The notes below the pieces were generated by a model, which saw only the letters and a list, made by a program, of their open reading frames with translations, made no database searches and was not told the DNA's origin. This document shows positions 8,088 through 19,062 of a stretch of DNA of 64,000 bases, piece after piece; positions within the stretch are counted from its first letter, which is position 1; each line of letters begins with the position of its first letter. This DNA is from Flavisolibacter tropicus (GTDB taxonomy: Bacteria > Bacteroidota > Bacteroidia > Chitinophagales > Chitinophagaceae), in NCBI RefSeq assembly GCF_001644645.1, contig NZ_CP011390.1, positions 2,046,001 through 2,110,000 of the forward strand. Direction: 5' to 3'. The translations under genes were made by a program, and so were the position numbers.

Positions 8088-9419
8088 CTACACTTTCTTC
8101 AAGTTAAACTCAATCGTAAAGACGCTTCCCTTTCCTAGCGTGCTTTCGGCTTTGATGTTACCATCATGAGCATCAACAACTGACTTTACGTAGCTGAGGC
8201 CTAAACCGAAACCTTTTACATTATGGATATTTCCTGTGTGAGCGCGGTAGAAGCGTTCAAAAATGCGTTTCACTGTTTCGCGATTCATACCAATACCATT
8301 ATCCTCAATACGGATGAAAAACTTCTTTTCGGTAGAGGATGTAAAAATGCAAATCTTCGGTGGCACATTGTCCTTTGCATATTTAACCGCATTATCCATC
8401 AGGTTATTGATCAAGTTGGAAATATGCACTTCATCTGCTTCAATCAGATCGTTAGTAGCATTTAACTTCATCTCCATTGTTCCACCCTTTTCCTGCAATC
8501 GCAACATGAAGTTGTCGGCCACATCTGTAACAATTTGATGCACATGCAGTGGCTTTAAGTTCAGCTGTATCTCCTGTTTTTCTAACAATGCAGCCCTTAA
8601 GATGGTTTCAACCTGTCGGTTCATCCGTTGATTCTCTTCCTTAATGATCTCGCTGAAGTAGCTCATCTTCTTAGGATCCTGCTGCACCTTTTCATTTCGC
8701 AGCGCATCAACAGCCAACGAAATAGTAGCAATTGGCGTTTTGAACTCATGCGTCATATTGTTGATGAAATCGTTCTTTATCTCGCTGAGCTTCTTTTGAC
8801 GTAACATAGTACGCACTGTTAAGAAGAAGGCGGTAAAGATGATTAACGTAAACAAAATAGAACTGGCAATACGAGGCCGCATGTCCTTATGAACAACATC
8901 ATTAATGTTTGGAATAACTATGATCAGGAACTCATTTGCTGATAAGTTTTCAGCAGCTGTTCCACTGGCAGGCACTAAAGGATAGAGGTAAGGATAATTT
9001 GTATTATCACTATACCACTCTTCAAAGTTTGCGGACCGCCTCTCGTTTTGCAGAACACCATTTCGCAACGTAGCAATGGCAAACTCAAATGGGATATCCT
9101 CCATTTTGCGCATATCAAACGCTTTACGGATCATATCATATATCTCCTGGCTAGTGTAGAGTTGCGCTATAGAATAGGGCTTGGAGTAATCTGATAAAAA
9201 ATCATCAAGCGTTGAAAACGGACTCTTTTGCTTTGGCGCTGCCGGGATATTAGAATTGGCTAACTCCTGACCTACAAAGGCAGCCACATTATTCACTTCT
9301 TCTTTTACATGTTCCTCACGTAAAAGCAACATTTTCTGAAGCCAGTCTACCTGAATCCAGATACTACCGATCAATGACAGGGCAATCAGTACGACGATTA
9401 TGGGGAAGATTCGTTTCAC
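8088..9419 (-). CDS. Sensor histidine kinase (two membrane segments)
   Basis: Two-component sensor kinase of 443 residues. It has an N-terminal membrane helix (about residues 5-27), a periplasmic sensor region of about 155 residues with no recognised domain, and a second helix (SSILFTLIIFTAFFLTV). The HisKA dimerisation helix carries the phosphoacceptor in NNMTHEFKTPIATISL. The ATPase domain shows the N box NLINNLMDNAVKYA, DNGIGM and GFGLGLSYVK, so all catalytic boxes are present. No response regulator is adjacent, so the partner and the signal are unknown. Confidence 0.92.
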   Translation of the reverse strand: MKRIFPIIVVLIALSLIGSIWIQVDWLQKMLLLREEHVKEEVNNVAAFVGQELANSNIPAAPKQKSPFSTLDDFLSDYSKPYSIAQLYTSQEIYDMIRKAFDMRKMEDIPFEFAIATLRNGVLQNERRSANFEEWYSDNTNYPYLYPLVPASGTAAENLSANEFLIIVIPNINDVVHKDMRPRIASSILFTLIIFTAFFLTVRTMLRQKKLSEIKNDFINNMTHEFKTPIATISLAVDALRNEKVQQDPKKMSYFSEIIKEENQRMNRQVETILRAALLEKQEIQLNLKPLHVHQIVTDVADNFMLRLQEKGGTMEMKLNATNDLIEADEVHISNLINNLMDNAVKYAKDNVPPKICIFTSSTEKKFFIRIEDNGIGMNRETVKRIFERFYRAHTGNIHNVKGFGLGLSYVKSVVDAHDGNIKAESTLGKGSVFTIEFNLKKV

Positions 9420-9543
9420 AGCTTACAAAATGCAGAAAAAATTCCGTTCAGCAAAAATATTGAGCCAGAAGGCTCATAACATGGCATGAGTTTATTATAC
9501 CTATTTTTTAACATCGATTGTTCACTTAGCAGTACATTTAATT

Positions 9544-10095
9544 ATGATTGATCCCGCAGCTGGTGTTTTATTGATAGCAGACCCTTTTCTGAAAGACCCG
9601 AATTTCATGCGAACCGTAGTGTTCCTTACTGAACATAGAGATGATGGTACTATTGGCTTTGTGGTAAACCGTCAATACGAGAATACATTAGATGAATTAT
9701 TACCAGAAATAGGTGGGCATAAACTCCCCGTTTATTATGGTGGGCCTGTACAAATGAATACTATTCATTTTTTGCATCGCTATCCTGAAGAAATACCGGG
9801 CGGCATTGAAATAATGGACGGTGTTTACTGGGGCGGTGATTTTGAAAGTGTTATTGAATTGATCAATAGCGGTGACGTTGACCCAAACAGGATTCGTTTT
9901 TATATTGGCTACTCAGGCTGGAGTGCCGGCCAACTTAATACTGAAATGGAAGAAAAGACATGGCTAACCGTAGAAGCTACCGCCGACCTGCTTTTCCATG
10001 AAAACGCAGAAGAAATATGGAAAGACTCGCTAAAACACCTAGGCGGCGAGTATGAAATGATGATCAATTTCCCTATTGATCCGCAGCTGAATTAG
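9544..10095 (+). CDS. YqgE/AlgH family protein (DUF179)
   Basis: Conserved cytoplasmic protein of unknown biochemical function. The 183-residue length and the motifs GVLLIADPFLKDPNFMRTVV near the N-terminus, GTIGFVVNR, VYYGGPVQ and RFYIGYSGWSAGQL are diagnostic of the family. It stands alone, divergent from the kinase gene and convergent with atpC, from which a shared hairpin separates it. Confidence 0.93.
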   Translation: MIDPAAGVLLIADPFLKDPNFMRTVVFLTEHRDDGTIGFVVNRQYENTLDELLPEIGGHKLPVYYGGPVQMNTIHFLHRYPEEIPGGIEIMDGVYWGGDFESVIELINSGDVDPNRIRFYIGYSGWSAGQLNTEMEEKTWLTVEATADLLFHENAEEIWKDSLKHLGGEYEMMINFPIDPQLN

Positions 10096-10156
10096 TTAGG
10101 TCTTATGCTTGAAAGAAAAGTTAAACGTTAGAAGTGAAATTATATCTTATAAAATA

Positions 10157-10189
10157 AAAAAAGCTGTTGCCTTTTGGACAACAGCTTTT
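10157..10189. terminator. Bidirectional terminator between yqgE and atpC
   Basis: AAGCTGTTG ... CAACAGCTT (9-base-pair stem, 10161-10187), with an A run before and T residues after. It can terminate yqgE on the plus strand and atpDC on the minus strand. Confidence 0.8.
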
Positions 10190-10207
10190 CAATATACTTA
10201 ACTACGT

Positions 10208-10465
10208 TTATTCATTAGTGGTAGCACCTTCTACTAACACAGTCACTTTATTATTCAGCACTTCAACAAAACCACCTTGAATATCAAAATAGGCAGAATG
10301 ATTTTGTTTGTCGCGCAACACCTTTACACGGCCGGCTTTTAAAGCACTAACCAATGGAGCGTGTTTATCCAATACTTCAAAAGAACCGCTGATGCCTGGC
10401 ATTTGCACGCCATACACTTCGCCACTGAATAATTTACGTTCTGGAGTTAATATTTCTAAAGTCAT
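10208..10465 (-). CDS. atpC: F-type ATP synthase epsilon subunit (short form)
   Basis: Subunit of the F1 central stalk. At 85 residues it contains only the N-terminal beta-sandwich domain (MTLEILTPERKLFSGEVYGV, GSFEVLDKHAPLVSAL). It lacks the C-terminal helical hairpin that gives most bacterial epsilon subunits about 130-140 residues. This short form is common in Bacteroidota and implies that the hairpin-based inhibition of ATP hydrolysis is missing. It lies 62 bases downstream of atpD. The gap is filled with a low-complexity inverted repeat built from aaatttgaaattt units. Confidence 0.95.
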   Translation of the reverse strand: MTLEILTPERKLFSGEVYGVQMPGISGSFEVLDKHAPLVSALKAGRVKVLRDKQNHSAYFDIQGGFVEVLNNKVTVLVEGATTNE

Positions 10466-10527
10466 GAATTCAATTTGAAATTTGAGATTTGAAATTTCAA
10501 ATTTGAAACCTCAAATCAACAACTTAA
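10466..10527. repeat. AT-rich inverted repeat between atpD and atpC
   Basis: The spacer is almost wholly made of atttgaaattt and ttcaaatttgaaa units, including a self-complementary gatttgaaatttcaaat core. It could form a hairpin in the atpDC transcript, or simply be a low-complexity repeat of the kind seen in Bacteroidota spacers. Confidence 0.5.
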
Positions 10528-12036
<1,509 letters not shown>

Positions 12037-12098
12037 TTAAAAGAAGAGTTTTAGGGTGAAAAAGAGGCGTTTTCAACACACCCCTTATTTTCAGGCTG

Positions 12099-12106
12099 CA
12101 AATGTA
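12099..12106 (-). promoter_or_regulatory. Probable -7 promoter element for atpDC
   Basis: On the minus strand this is TACATTTG, a match to the Bacteroidota -7 consensus TAnnTTTG, 71 bases upstream of the atpD ATG. No clear TTTG -33 element is seen at the expected 19-21 base spacing. Confidence 0.5.
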
Positions 12107-12754
12107 AGGGAAGATGGCCAATTTTCTGCTTTCTGAGCGAATAATGAATTCTTAAATGGGCAAAAAATGAGGAAAAACATGTGAACGAAGGGAAAGCTGC
12201 AAACTTTACGCTTCACGCTTCAAGTAGCGCGGAGAACGGGTTGCGCACAGAGCTATGGAGAAAAGGAGGAAGGGAACAAGGAACAAGGAATAATGAAGGA
12301 AGAAGGGAGGAAATGTTCAATGCTCAAGAATCAACGTTCAAGGTACAAGGAAGGATGAGTGAGGAATAAGAAGTAATGAGTGAGGAGGGTTCTGTATTTT
12401 TAGAATTCCCCATTTTCACCTGATTATCAGGCAATTATACAAAGTACTTCCTTAATTATTAATGAATGTTAGCTGAGTTAGTATAGGCTCTGATATGAAT
12501 GATTAGTGAATGTGGAAGGCAGGTAGAGGGCTTTATCTGTGCAGTTGGTACGGACTTACCTACAGAAGAGGTACAGAAGAGGTACAGACTAGGTACAGGA
12601 GAGGTACAAGAGACCTAGCAACCTAGAGAGGAGTAACCAGTTAGAAAGGATTAGGGACTAATGACTCAAAAAAGACTGAAACGGGGAATTACCACCTTAC
12701 TATTTTACCAGCCGTATTCAAAGCTCCTACTCTTCCTACTATATATAATTATAC
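12107..12754. other. Gene-poor spacer with dispersed and tandem repeats
   Basis: About 650 bases upstream of the kinase array with no convincing gene. It holds a stretch at about 12256-12330 related, in inverted orientation, to 28435-28505 (shared ggaacaaggaacaaggaat and ggaggaaatgttcaatgctc), a segment near 12468-12490 similar to the reverse complement of the 22-base repeats at 28172-28235, and an 11-base tandem repeat. A 62-codon open frame at 12181 is repeat-derived and not accepted as a gene. Confidence 0.7.
12564..12607. repeat. Four tandem copies of an 11-base unit
   Basis: AGAAGAGGTAC, AGAAGAGGTAC, AGACTAGGTAC and AGGAGAGGTAC follow one another without spacers. The 11-base period is close to one helical turn and lies about 150 bases upstream of the first kinase promoter. 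Its function is unknown. Confidence 0.85.
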
Positions 12755-12789
12755 TTTGTTAGCAATACATCACACTTCGTATATATTTG
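12755..12789 (+). promoter_or_regulatory. Promoter of the first TPR/LytS kinase gene
   Basis: TTTG at 12755-12758 and TATATTTG at 12782-12789, a 23-base spacing slightly longer than the usual 19-21. The block is conserved before the next paralogue (14840-14874) with the same 23-base spacing. The leader to the ATG at 12891 would be about 95 bases. Confidence 0.65.
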
Positions 12790-12890
12790 AAAAATAATCA
12801 AGAGGAATAGTTGTTGTTGCTTTTGAATCTCCCTTTTCCTAACGAGCCTGCCTTTTGTTTCAAATACCAGCTTATCCACCAGCCATTATC

Positions 12891-14762
12891 ATGAACAAAT
12901 CAATTAGGAAGATTATTCTGTTATTTGCTTTTAGTCTTACTATCCCTATTACTTGGCTAGCGGCGCAAGGCAGACCGGAGGCTATTAGAGAGATTGATTC
13001 CTTAAATAAGCAGGCAGAAACCATACTTGATAAAAAGCCTGGCGAGGCCAAACAACTTGCAACAATAGCCTTAACGCGTTCCGTTGAAGCCGGGTACGAA
13101 TTGGGTGAAGCCAGCGCCCGCTCGCACCTTGGTGCTGTTCATCTTACAGAAGGCAATAATGCGAAAGCCATTGAAGCCTGCCTAGAGGCACTAAAAATAT
13201 TTGACAAGAAAGAACAATATCAAAATACGACAGGTTATGCATTAACCTATATCCGATTAGCTTCTGCCTTTTACTTAGAAAAGGACTATGTGCGAGGGAT
13301 CGCCTATTCGCGGACGGCTATAGCGGTTTCTCAGAAACTTCAGGACCACCAGTTATTGGCAGTATCTTATAGAGGCTTAGGTAATAACTTCAACTGGCTT
13401 CAGCAAGCAGATAGTGCACTTTATTATTATACAAAAGCAAAGGACCAATTTAAGGCCATCAACTCACTGGTAGGTCTATCTACCATAGAAAACAATATTG
13501 GCATCGTTTATTTTTATAAAGGTGATTACCTAACAGCTATCAACCACTACGCTGAAGCGTTAACCCTTACGGAAAAAAACATCGATATTTTTTCTTACAA
13601 CAAAGGCCTTTATAATATAGCAGAGGGCTATTACATGCTAAAGTCTTATGCGAAGGCGATAAACTACTTAGACAGCGCAGAGACGTTTGCAAAGAAGTTT
13701 AATGCATTGGGAGACATATTGAACGCTTATGCCCTTAAGGCTAAAACCTACCAGGCCATGGGGAACCTGGATAGTTCTGCCTCCTATTATGAGAAAACCA
13801 TTGGACTGAAGGATTCTCTGTACAACGATACCTACCGGAAGGAACTAGCGTCTTTGCAAACACAATCGAATGTGTATAAGACAGAGACAGAGAACAAGCT
13901 GCTGGTGCAGGATAAACACATTGCTGTCCTATACCGTAACCTGGCAATAGCAGGCATTATCGTTTTAATAGCGATACTGGCCTTCTTCTTATTAAATCAA
14001 CGCATACGAATACACCGCCGGGTAAAAAACAAACTTGAGGAGGAAGTGGCATTACGCACGCAAGAGATCTTTCGCCAGAAAGAAACCATCTTTCACACCA
14101 ACCTGAAGCTGAAGCTGGCACTCAATGGTGCCAAGTTCAATTCGCACTTTATTTATAATGTACTGCATTCCATACAGCAAGTCGTGCTTCAGCAAAAGCC
14201 ACAAGAGGCCCATGAATATTTAAGTAAGCTATCCAGGCTTATGCAGTATGTATTGAAAAAATCGCCTTTGGATACGGTTTCGTTGGAAGAGGAAGTAGAA
14301 ATGCTGACCTATTACATTCAACTGGAACAATTACGCTTAAACCATCAATTTACCTATAACATTACTGTAGATGGCAACGAGCAAACCCCAGTTCCTGCCG
14401 TATTACTTCAGCCTTATATAGAGGATGCGATTGAAAACAGAATTGCTCCAGCCACTGTAGACAATCTTCATTTAACCCTGCATATAAGCATTGCCAATGA
14501 TGAGTTTTCTGTAGTAATTACGGACAATGGCCTTAAAAGAGGAAAAGAAAAACGATCCAAGCACCAAGTGCAAGGCTTTAAGACCGGCCAGGAGCGCTTG
14601 GATCTGCTAACCCACTTAACCCATAAGAATCACTCCGTAATTACAGAAGATCAAGCAGCTACCGGGGGCAATGAATCAAAAACCAAAGTAACCTTGCAAA
14701 TACCATTAAACAGTGCTCCTACTGCTACTAACCCCGAATTTGATGGTGGAAATGAAGCTTAA
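12891..14762 (+). CDS. TPR-containing LytS-type membrane sensor kinase, paralogue 1 of 4
   Basis: Predicted exported sensor with a cytoplasmic kinase half (623 residues from the ATG at 12891; an upstream TTG at 12855 is less likely). It has a signal-like N-terminus ending near WLAAQG, tetratricopeptide repeats to about residue 300 (e.g. SALYYYTKAKDQF), a coiled linker, one membrane helix (LAIAGIIVLIAILAFFLLNQ), a second coiled coil (LEEEVALRTQEIFRQKE) and the LytS-type domain. The phosphoacceptor is present as KFNSHFIYNVL (His419). The ATPase N box has Asp for Asn (LLQPYIEDAIENR), and the usual second Gly after DNG is absent (DNGLKRG). No LytTR regulator is adjacent, so the signalling output is unclear. 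Confidence 0.88.
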   Translation: MNKSIRKIILLFAFSLTIPITWLAAQGRPEAIREIDSLNKQAETILDKKPGEAKQLATIALTRSVEAGYELGEASARSHLGAVHLTEGNNAKAIEACLEALKIFDKKEQYQNTTGYALTYIRLASAFYLEKDYVRGIAYSRTAIAVSQKLQDHQLLAVSYRGLGNNFNWLQQADSALYYYTKAKDQFKAINSLVGLSTIENNIGIVYFYKGDYLTAINHYAEALTLTEKNIDIFSYNKGLYNIAEGYYMLKSYAKAINYLDSAETFAKKFNALGDILNAYALKAKTYQAMGNLDSSASYYEKTIGLKDSLYNDTYRKELASLQTQSNVYKTETENKLLVQDKHIAVLYRNLAIAGIIVLIAILAFFLLNQRIRIHRRVKNKLEEEVALRTQEIFRQKETIFHTNLKLKLALNGAKFNSHFIYNVLHSIQQVVLQQKPQEAHEYLSKLSRLMQYVLKKSPLDTVSLEEEVEMLTYYIQLEQLRLNHQFTYNITVDGNEQTPVPAVLLQPYIEDAIENRIAPATVDNLHLTLHISIANDEFSVVITDNGLKRGKEKRSKHQVQGFKTGQERLDLLTHLTHKNHSVITEDQAATGGNESKTKVTLQIPLNSAPTATNPEFDGGNEA

Positions 14763-14839
14763 TAAAGCGGTAGCTCTTTTTACATTCATAACTAACTATT
14801 GGAGGTAAAGTAGCCCCCTGATATTATAGATAACCTTAC

Positions 14840-14874
14840 TTTGATAACATTCTTAATACAACGCAATATATTTG
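14840..14874 (+). promoter_or_regulatory. Promoter of the second TPR/LytS kinase gene
   Basis: TTTG at 14840-14843 and TATATTTG at 14867-14874 with 23 bases between, the same arrangement as before paralogue 1. The flanking bases are also alike (ttactttgataac against atactttgttagc). The -7 box ends 91 bases before the ATG. Confidence 0.65.
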
Positions 14875-14965
14875 AATAAGGAATCAGGGGCCTTTGTGTG
14901 AGTACTGAATTCAGTCCATTGTGGCGATTGCTTGTTAATTGACCACCTTTCATCCTGTTTCGCTT

Positions 14966-16834
14966 ATGAGTTCGTTAAATCGAAAAGTCTGTTTACTACT
15001 TTTTCTTTTGCATACCGCTGCAACATCCTGGTTATGTGCGCAGAGCAGGCAAACAGAAGCCGAGGTTGATACATTAAATGCCTTATTCAACCAGACCTAT
15101 ACGGTAGACCTGAGTAAAGCAGAACAACAGGTTAGTAAAGCATTAGATCTATCCATTCAATCGGGCTATGCATGGGGAGAAGCCAATTCCCGCTCTAATT
15201 ATTGTGCCTACTATCTAAAAAAAGATGACTTCACTAAAGCAATAGAATCAGGCCTAGCCGCTATAAAGATCTACGACAAAGAGGAGAAATATAAAAACAC
15301 CTTTGAGTATGGCAATACTTTTATAAGACTGTCCAAGTCTTTTTACATGGTAAATGATGACAGTCGCACAAAAGCTTATTGCTACCAGGCTATTGCAATA
15401 GCAGAGCGAATCAACGATCAACACTTACTGGCCTTAGGGTATGAGCATTTAGGCAATATTTACTCCATTGCCCTGCAAGTAGACAGTGCCTTATATTATT
15501 ATAACAGGGCAAAAAAAGACTTCATTAAAACCAACTACATTTCTGGGCTTGCCAACCTGGCCACCAACACAGGCGCTATGTATTCGGACAAGGGAGATCA
15601 CCAGGAAGCCATTAAATACTTTAAAGAAGCGCTTACTGTTTATCAAAACAACAATCTGAATGCGGCTTTAACAACGGGCCATTACAATATGGGCTTTACC
15701 TATCATTTACTCAAATCTTACGATAAAGCCTTACAACATACAGACAGTGCGGAATATTATGCCAAGGCGTTTAAAAGAGCTAACAGCTTACTTAAAGCTT
15801 ATATGCTTAAAGCACAGATCTATGGGGCTATGGGTAACGTAGATAGCAGTGGCAGCTATTATGAAAAAACCATTGCGCTTAAAGATTCCATTCAGAATGA
15901 CAACTATAAAAAGGAACTAGCCAGCTTACAAACCCAATCGGACGTTTATAAAAAAGAAACCGAAAACCAGCTATTAATCAAGGACAAACGGATAGCTGTA
16001 TTATATCGTAACCTGGCCATTGCAGGGATTGCTGGACTTGTCATTATTCTTGGATTCTTATTACTCAACCAACGCCTTCGTATACAGCGCCGTGTTAAAA
16101 ACAGACTGGAAGAGGAAGTAGCCCTGCGAACTCAAGAGATCTTCCGACAAAAAGAAACCATCTTCCATACTAACCTCCGTTTAAAACTGGCACTTAATGG
16201 CGCCAAGTTTGACTCGCAGTTTGTATTCAATGCCCTTAACACATTACAAAAGGTGGTACTTCAGCAAAGGCCACAAGACGTACAAGAGCATTTAGCACGT
16301 CTTGCACAACTTATGCAGTATGTGTTAGAGAAATCGCCATTAAACCAGGTAACATTAGCTGAAGCAATAAAAATGCTAGAGTATTTTCTAGAATTAGAAC
16401 AACTACGATTAGATAACCGGTTTACGTATAACATAAACATACAAGCGGATACACAACTTCCTATCCCCGCCTTATTAATACAGCCCTATGTAGAAGATGT
16501 TATCATAAACAGTATAGAACCATCGCAAGAAAATGGCCTCTATTTAAATATAAAACTAGCGATTGCGGGAGATACGCTGACCATTACTATTGAAGACAAT
16601 GGCGTAAAAAGAGGAAAAGACAAATCGCTTAAGCAGCATATGCAAGGCTTTAAAGTGGGCCAAGAGCGACTAGACCTTCTTACCCAATTGACACATAAGA
16701 ACCATTTGGTTATTATAGAAGACCTGCCAGCAGGCGCAGGAAGCCACACCGGCACCAAAGTGACATTACAAATACCAATGGAAAATCAGCCTATTGAAGC
16801 AAAGCTGGAATTAAAAGACGAAGAAGAAGTTTAA
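14966..16834 (+). CDS. TPR-containing LytS-type sensor, paralogue 2 of 4, phosphoacceptor His replaced by Gln
   Basis: Same architecture as its upstream neighbour: signal-like N-terminus (ending TSWLCAQS), tetratricopeptide repeats, linker (KELASLQTQSDVYKKETENQ), membrane helix (LAIAGIAGLVIILGFLLLNQ), coiled coil and LytS-type domain, 622 residues from the ATG at 14966. In the conserved block the expected His is Gln418 (KFDSQFVFNALNTLQ), a one-base change from CAC to CAG. The N box reads LIQPYVEDVIINS, with Asp for Asn. If the family rules hold, it cannot autophosphorylate at the normal site and is probably a pseudokinase or a heterodimer partner. It has its own promoter, 203 bases after the previous stop. 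Confidence 0.87.
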   Translation: MSSLNRKVCLLLFLLHTAATSWLCAQSRQTEAEVDTLNALFNQTYTVDLSKAEQQVSKALDLSIQSGYAWGEANSRSNYCAYYLKKDDFTKAIESGLAAIKIYDKEEKYKNTFEYGNTFIRLSKSFYMVNDDSRTKAYCYQAIAIAERINDQHLLALGYEHLGNIYSIALQVDSALYYYNRAKKDFIKTNYISGLANLATNTGAMYSDKGDHQEAIKYFKEALTVYQNNNLNAALTTGHYNMGFTYHLLKSYDKALQHTDSAEYYAKAFKRANSLLKAYMLKAQIYGAMGNVDSSGSYYEKTIALKDSIQNDNYKKELASLQTQSDVYKKETENQLLIKDKRIAVLYRNLAIAGIAGLVIILGFLLLNQRLRIQRRVKNRLEEEVALRTQEIFRQKETIFHTNLRLKLALNGAKFDSQFVFNALNTLQKVVLQQRPQDVQEHLARLAQLMQYVLEKSPLNQVTLAEAIKMLEYFLELEQLRLDNRFTYNINIQADTQLPIPALLIQPYVEDVIINSIEPSQENGLYLNIKLAIAGDTLTITIEDNGVKRGKDKSLKQHMQGFKVGQERLDLLTQLTHKNHLVIIEDLPAGAGSHTGTKVTLQIPMENQPIEAKLELKDEEEV

Positions 16835-16918
16835 GATAAAATTATCCAGTATGCCAACTAGCCGCTTTACAGACCCGATGCTCAGGCCAAATATCAACTT
16901 GCTACTACTACTAGCCAA

Positions 16919-16947
16919 TTGTAAAAAGCCTCCACGACTTATCTTTG
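16919..16947 (+). promoter_or_regulatory. Probable promoter of the third TPR/LytS kinase gene
   Basis: TTG at 16919-16921, then 18 bases, then TATCTTTG at 16940-16947, a consensus-type -7 element. It ends 96 bases before the ATG at 17044, matching the 91-101 base spacing of the other three paralogues. Confidence 0.55.
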
Positions 16948-17043
16948 AAGATCAACCGCTTTAATTACAATTTACCTGTAACAACACCCTGAACCAAACA
17001 CGGCTCTGCTCCTTTTATTGAACACGATCACCAATGTACAAAC

Positions 17044-18921
17044 ATGAAGAACCTAACGCGAAAAGCGACCATACTATTACTGCTTGTTTTCACCACATTC
17101 TCAACCCTTGTAATTGCTCAAAGCCAGCAGCAGGTGCAAGCACGGGTAGACTCATTGAATAAAAAATTTAAAGAGACCTACTATAGCGACCCGGCATTAG
17201 CCACCAAACTTTTAAATGAGGCAATGGAACTTTCCATTAAAAATGGATATACGTTTGGCGAAGCATGCGCCCACTCAAACCTTGGTACAAACTATTTCAA
17301 AGAAGGCAACAATACCAAAGCCATTGAGGAATGTATTACAGCCTTAAGCTTGTTTGATAAAGATGAAGCGTATAAGAACACTGCTGATTATGGGATGGTG
17401 TTTGTAAGACTAGCCGCTGCGCTGAATGTAGAAAATGACTCTAAACGCAGTAAGGCCTATTCACAAAAAGCGGTTGCTATTGCCAACAAACTCAATGACC
17501 GTGAGTTTTTAGCGATAGCTCAGGAAACGCTCGGCAACAGTTATTACTCAGGTGGGCAATCCGATAGTGCATTGCATTATTTTACGATCGCCAAGACCAA
17601 TTTTACAGAGACAGGTTCTTTTTCTAAGATCGCTAACCTGGAAAACAATATTGGTCTCATCTATGCAGATAAAGGTGACTACAAACAAACCCTGGCTCAT
17701 TTTGAAAGAGCATTAAGCATTTACCGAGAGCATAACAGACATATTTCTTATGTAACGGCCTTTAACAACATCGCTGAAATTCACTACAGACTAAAAGCTT
17801 ACAATAAAGCATTGGATGCGGCAGACAGTGCCACGTATTATGCCAAGAAATATAATACGCAGGGCTCCTTTATAGACCTTTACAATCTGAAAGCACAGAT
17901 CTATGGAGCGATGGGCAATGTAGATAGCAGTGCTGTCTACTTTGAAAAGACCATTGCACAGAAAGACTCTCTTTACAATGACACGTATAAAAAAGAGCTA
18001 GCCTCTTTACAAACGCAATCGGATGTATACAAGACTGAAACAGAAAACAAACTACTAACGAAAGATAAACGCATTGCTGTATTGTACCGCAACCTAGCCA
18101 TAGCCGGCATTGTTGTATTAGCCGTTATACTGGCCTTCCTTTTATTAAATCAGCGCTTGCGCATACAACGCCGCGTGAAGCATCAATTAGAAGAAGAAGT
18201 AGCCTTGCGTACGCAAGAGATCTTTCGACAAAAAGAAACTATTTTCCAAACCAACCTGCGCTTAAAGCTTGCTCTTAACGGCGCGAAGTTTGACTCTCAC
18301 TTTGCCGTACATACGCTAAACACGATTCAACAAGTGATACTTCAGCAAAAGTCAGATGCTGCTCAACATCATTTGGCCAAGCTCTCTCACCTGATGCAGT
18401 ATGTATTAGAGAAATCGCCACTGGAGCGTGTACCCCTGCATGAAGAGTTGCAAATGATAGAACATTACATTCAACTGGAGCAGTTACGCCAGCAACATCA
18501 TTTCAGCTACGGTATAACGATAAAGGCCAATGAACAAACTATGATTCCAGCATTACTCTTACAGCCCTATGTAGAAAATGCTATAAGGCATAGGCTAGCT
18601 TCCAGTACAAAGGAAGACTTGCATCTACACCTGCAAGTAGAAACTGATGGCAACGACCTTACCGTAAGCATTACTGATAACGGCAGTAAGCGAATGAATG
18701 GAAAAGAGACCAAAAAACAATTTGAAGAAAATGCCATAGGACAAGAACGACTGGACCTGCTGACGCATTTAACCCATAAGAATCATTTAGTAACAATAGA
18801 TGATCTTACAACAAATGATGGCAGTAGCGCCGGCACCAAAATAGTACTACATATTCCCATGCAAGCAAATTCCATTTCGCCTGATCTAACGCAAGGGGAT
18901 CAGCCAATTGAATACGCTTAG
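17044..18921 (+). CDS. TPR-containing LytS-type sensor kinase, paralogue 3 of 4, the least altered active site
   Basis: 625 residues with the same layout: signal-like N-terminus (TLVIAQSQQ), tetratricopeptide repeats, linker, membrane helix (LAIAGIVVLAVILAFLLLNQ), coiled coil and LytS-type domain. It is the only copy that keeps both the phosphoacceptor His (KFDSHFAVHTLNTIQ, His419) and the N-box Asn (LLQPYVENAIRHR). The Asn that normally follows in HFLFN is His here, and the glycine-rich ATP lid is altered as in the other copies (DNGSKRM, AIGQERLDLL). If any of the four is an active kinase, this is the best candidate. Confidence 0.88.
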   Translation: MKNLTRKATILLLLVFTTFSTLVIAQSQQQVQARVDSLNKKFKETYYSDPALATKLLNEAMELSIKNGYTFGEACAHSNLGTNYFKEGNNTKAIEECITALSLFDKDEAYKNTADYGMVFVRLAAALNVENDSKRSKAYSQKAVAIANKLNDREFLAIAQETLGNSYYSGGQSDSALHYFTIAKTNFTETGSFSKIANLENNIGLIYADKGDYKQTLAHFERALSIYREHNRHISYVTAFNNIAEIHYRLKAYNKALDAADSATYYAKKYNTQGSFIDLYNLKAQIYGAMGNVDSSAVYFEKTIAQKDSLYNDTYKKELASLQTQSDVYKTETENKLLTKDKRIAVLYRNLAIAGIVVLAVILAFLLLNQRLRIQRRVKHQLEEEVALRTQEIFRQKETIFQTNLRLKLALNGAKFDSHFAVHTLNTIQQVILQQKSDAAQHHLAKLSHLMQYVLEKSPLERVPLHEELQMIEHYIQLEQLRQQHHFSYGITIKANEQTMIPALLLQPYVENAIRHRLASSTKEDLHLHLQVETDGNDLTVSITDNGSKRMNGKETKKQFEENAIGQERLDLLTHLTHKNHLVTIDDLTTNDGSSAGTKIVLHIPMQANSISPDLTQGDQPIEYA

Positions 18922-19054
18922 CATTTATTGAGAAGATACAAGCGTTAGTGTAAGCAGCCTTGTTTCCATTCCAGGAATGCATCACCTAAACGGAGGCCTA
19001 TATGACTCTTTACTAGCTAGTACAGACGCAGAAATAGAAAACTGGCACAAAGAC

Positions 19055-19062
19055 TATATTTG
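19055..19062 (+). promoter_or_regulatory. Probable -7 element of the fourth TPR/LytS kinase gene
   Basis: TATATTTG, identical to the -7 boxes before paralogues 1 and 2, ending 91 bases before the ATG at 19154. A matching -33 TTTG is not evident. Confidence 0.55.

Noticed and set aside
12181..12369. 62-codon open frame in the spacer before the kinase array
   Set aside because: Made of the dispersed repeat sequence (purine-rich ggaacaagg units); low complexity and no start context.
12564..12607. CRISPR array
   Set aside because: The 11-base units have no spacers between them and no cas genes are near. It is a plain tandem repeat.
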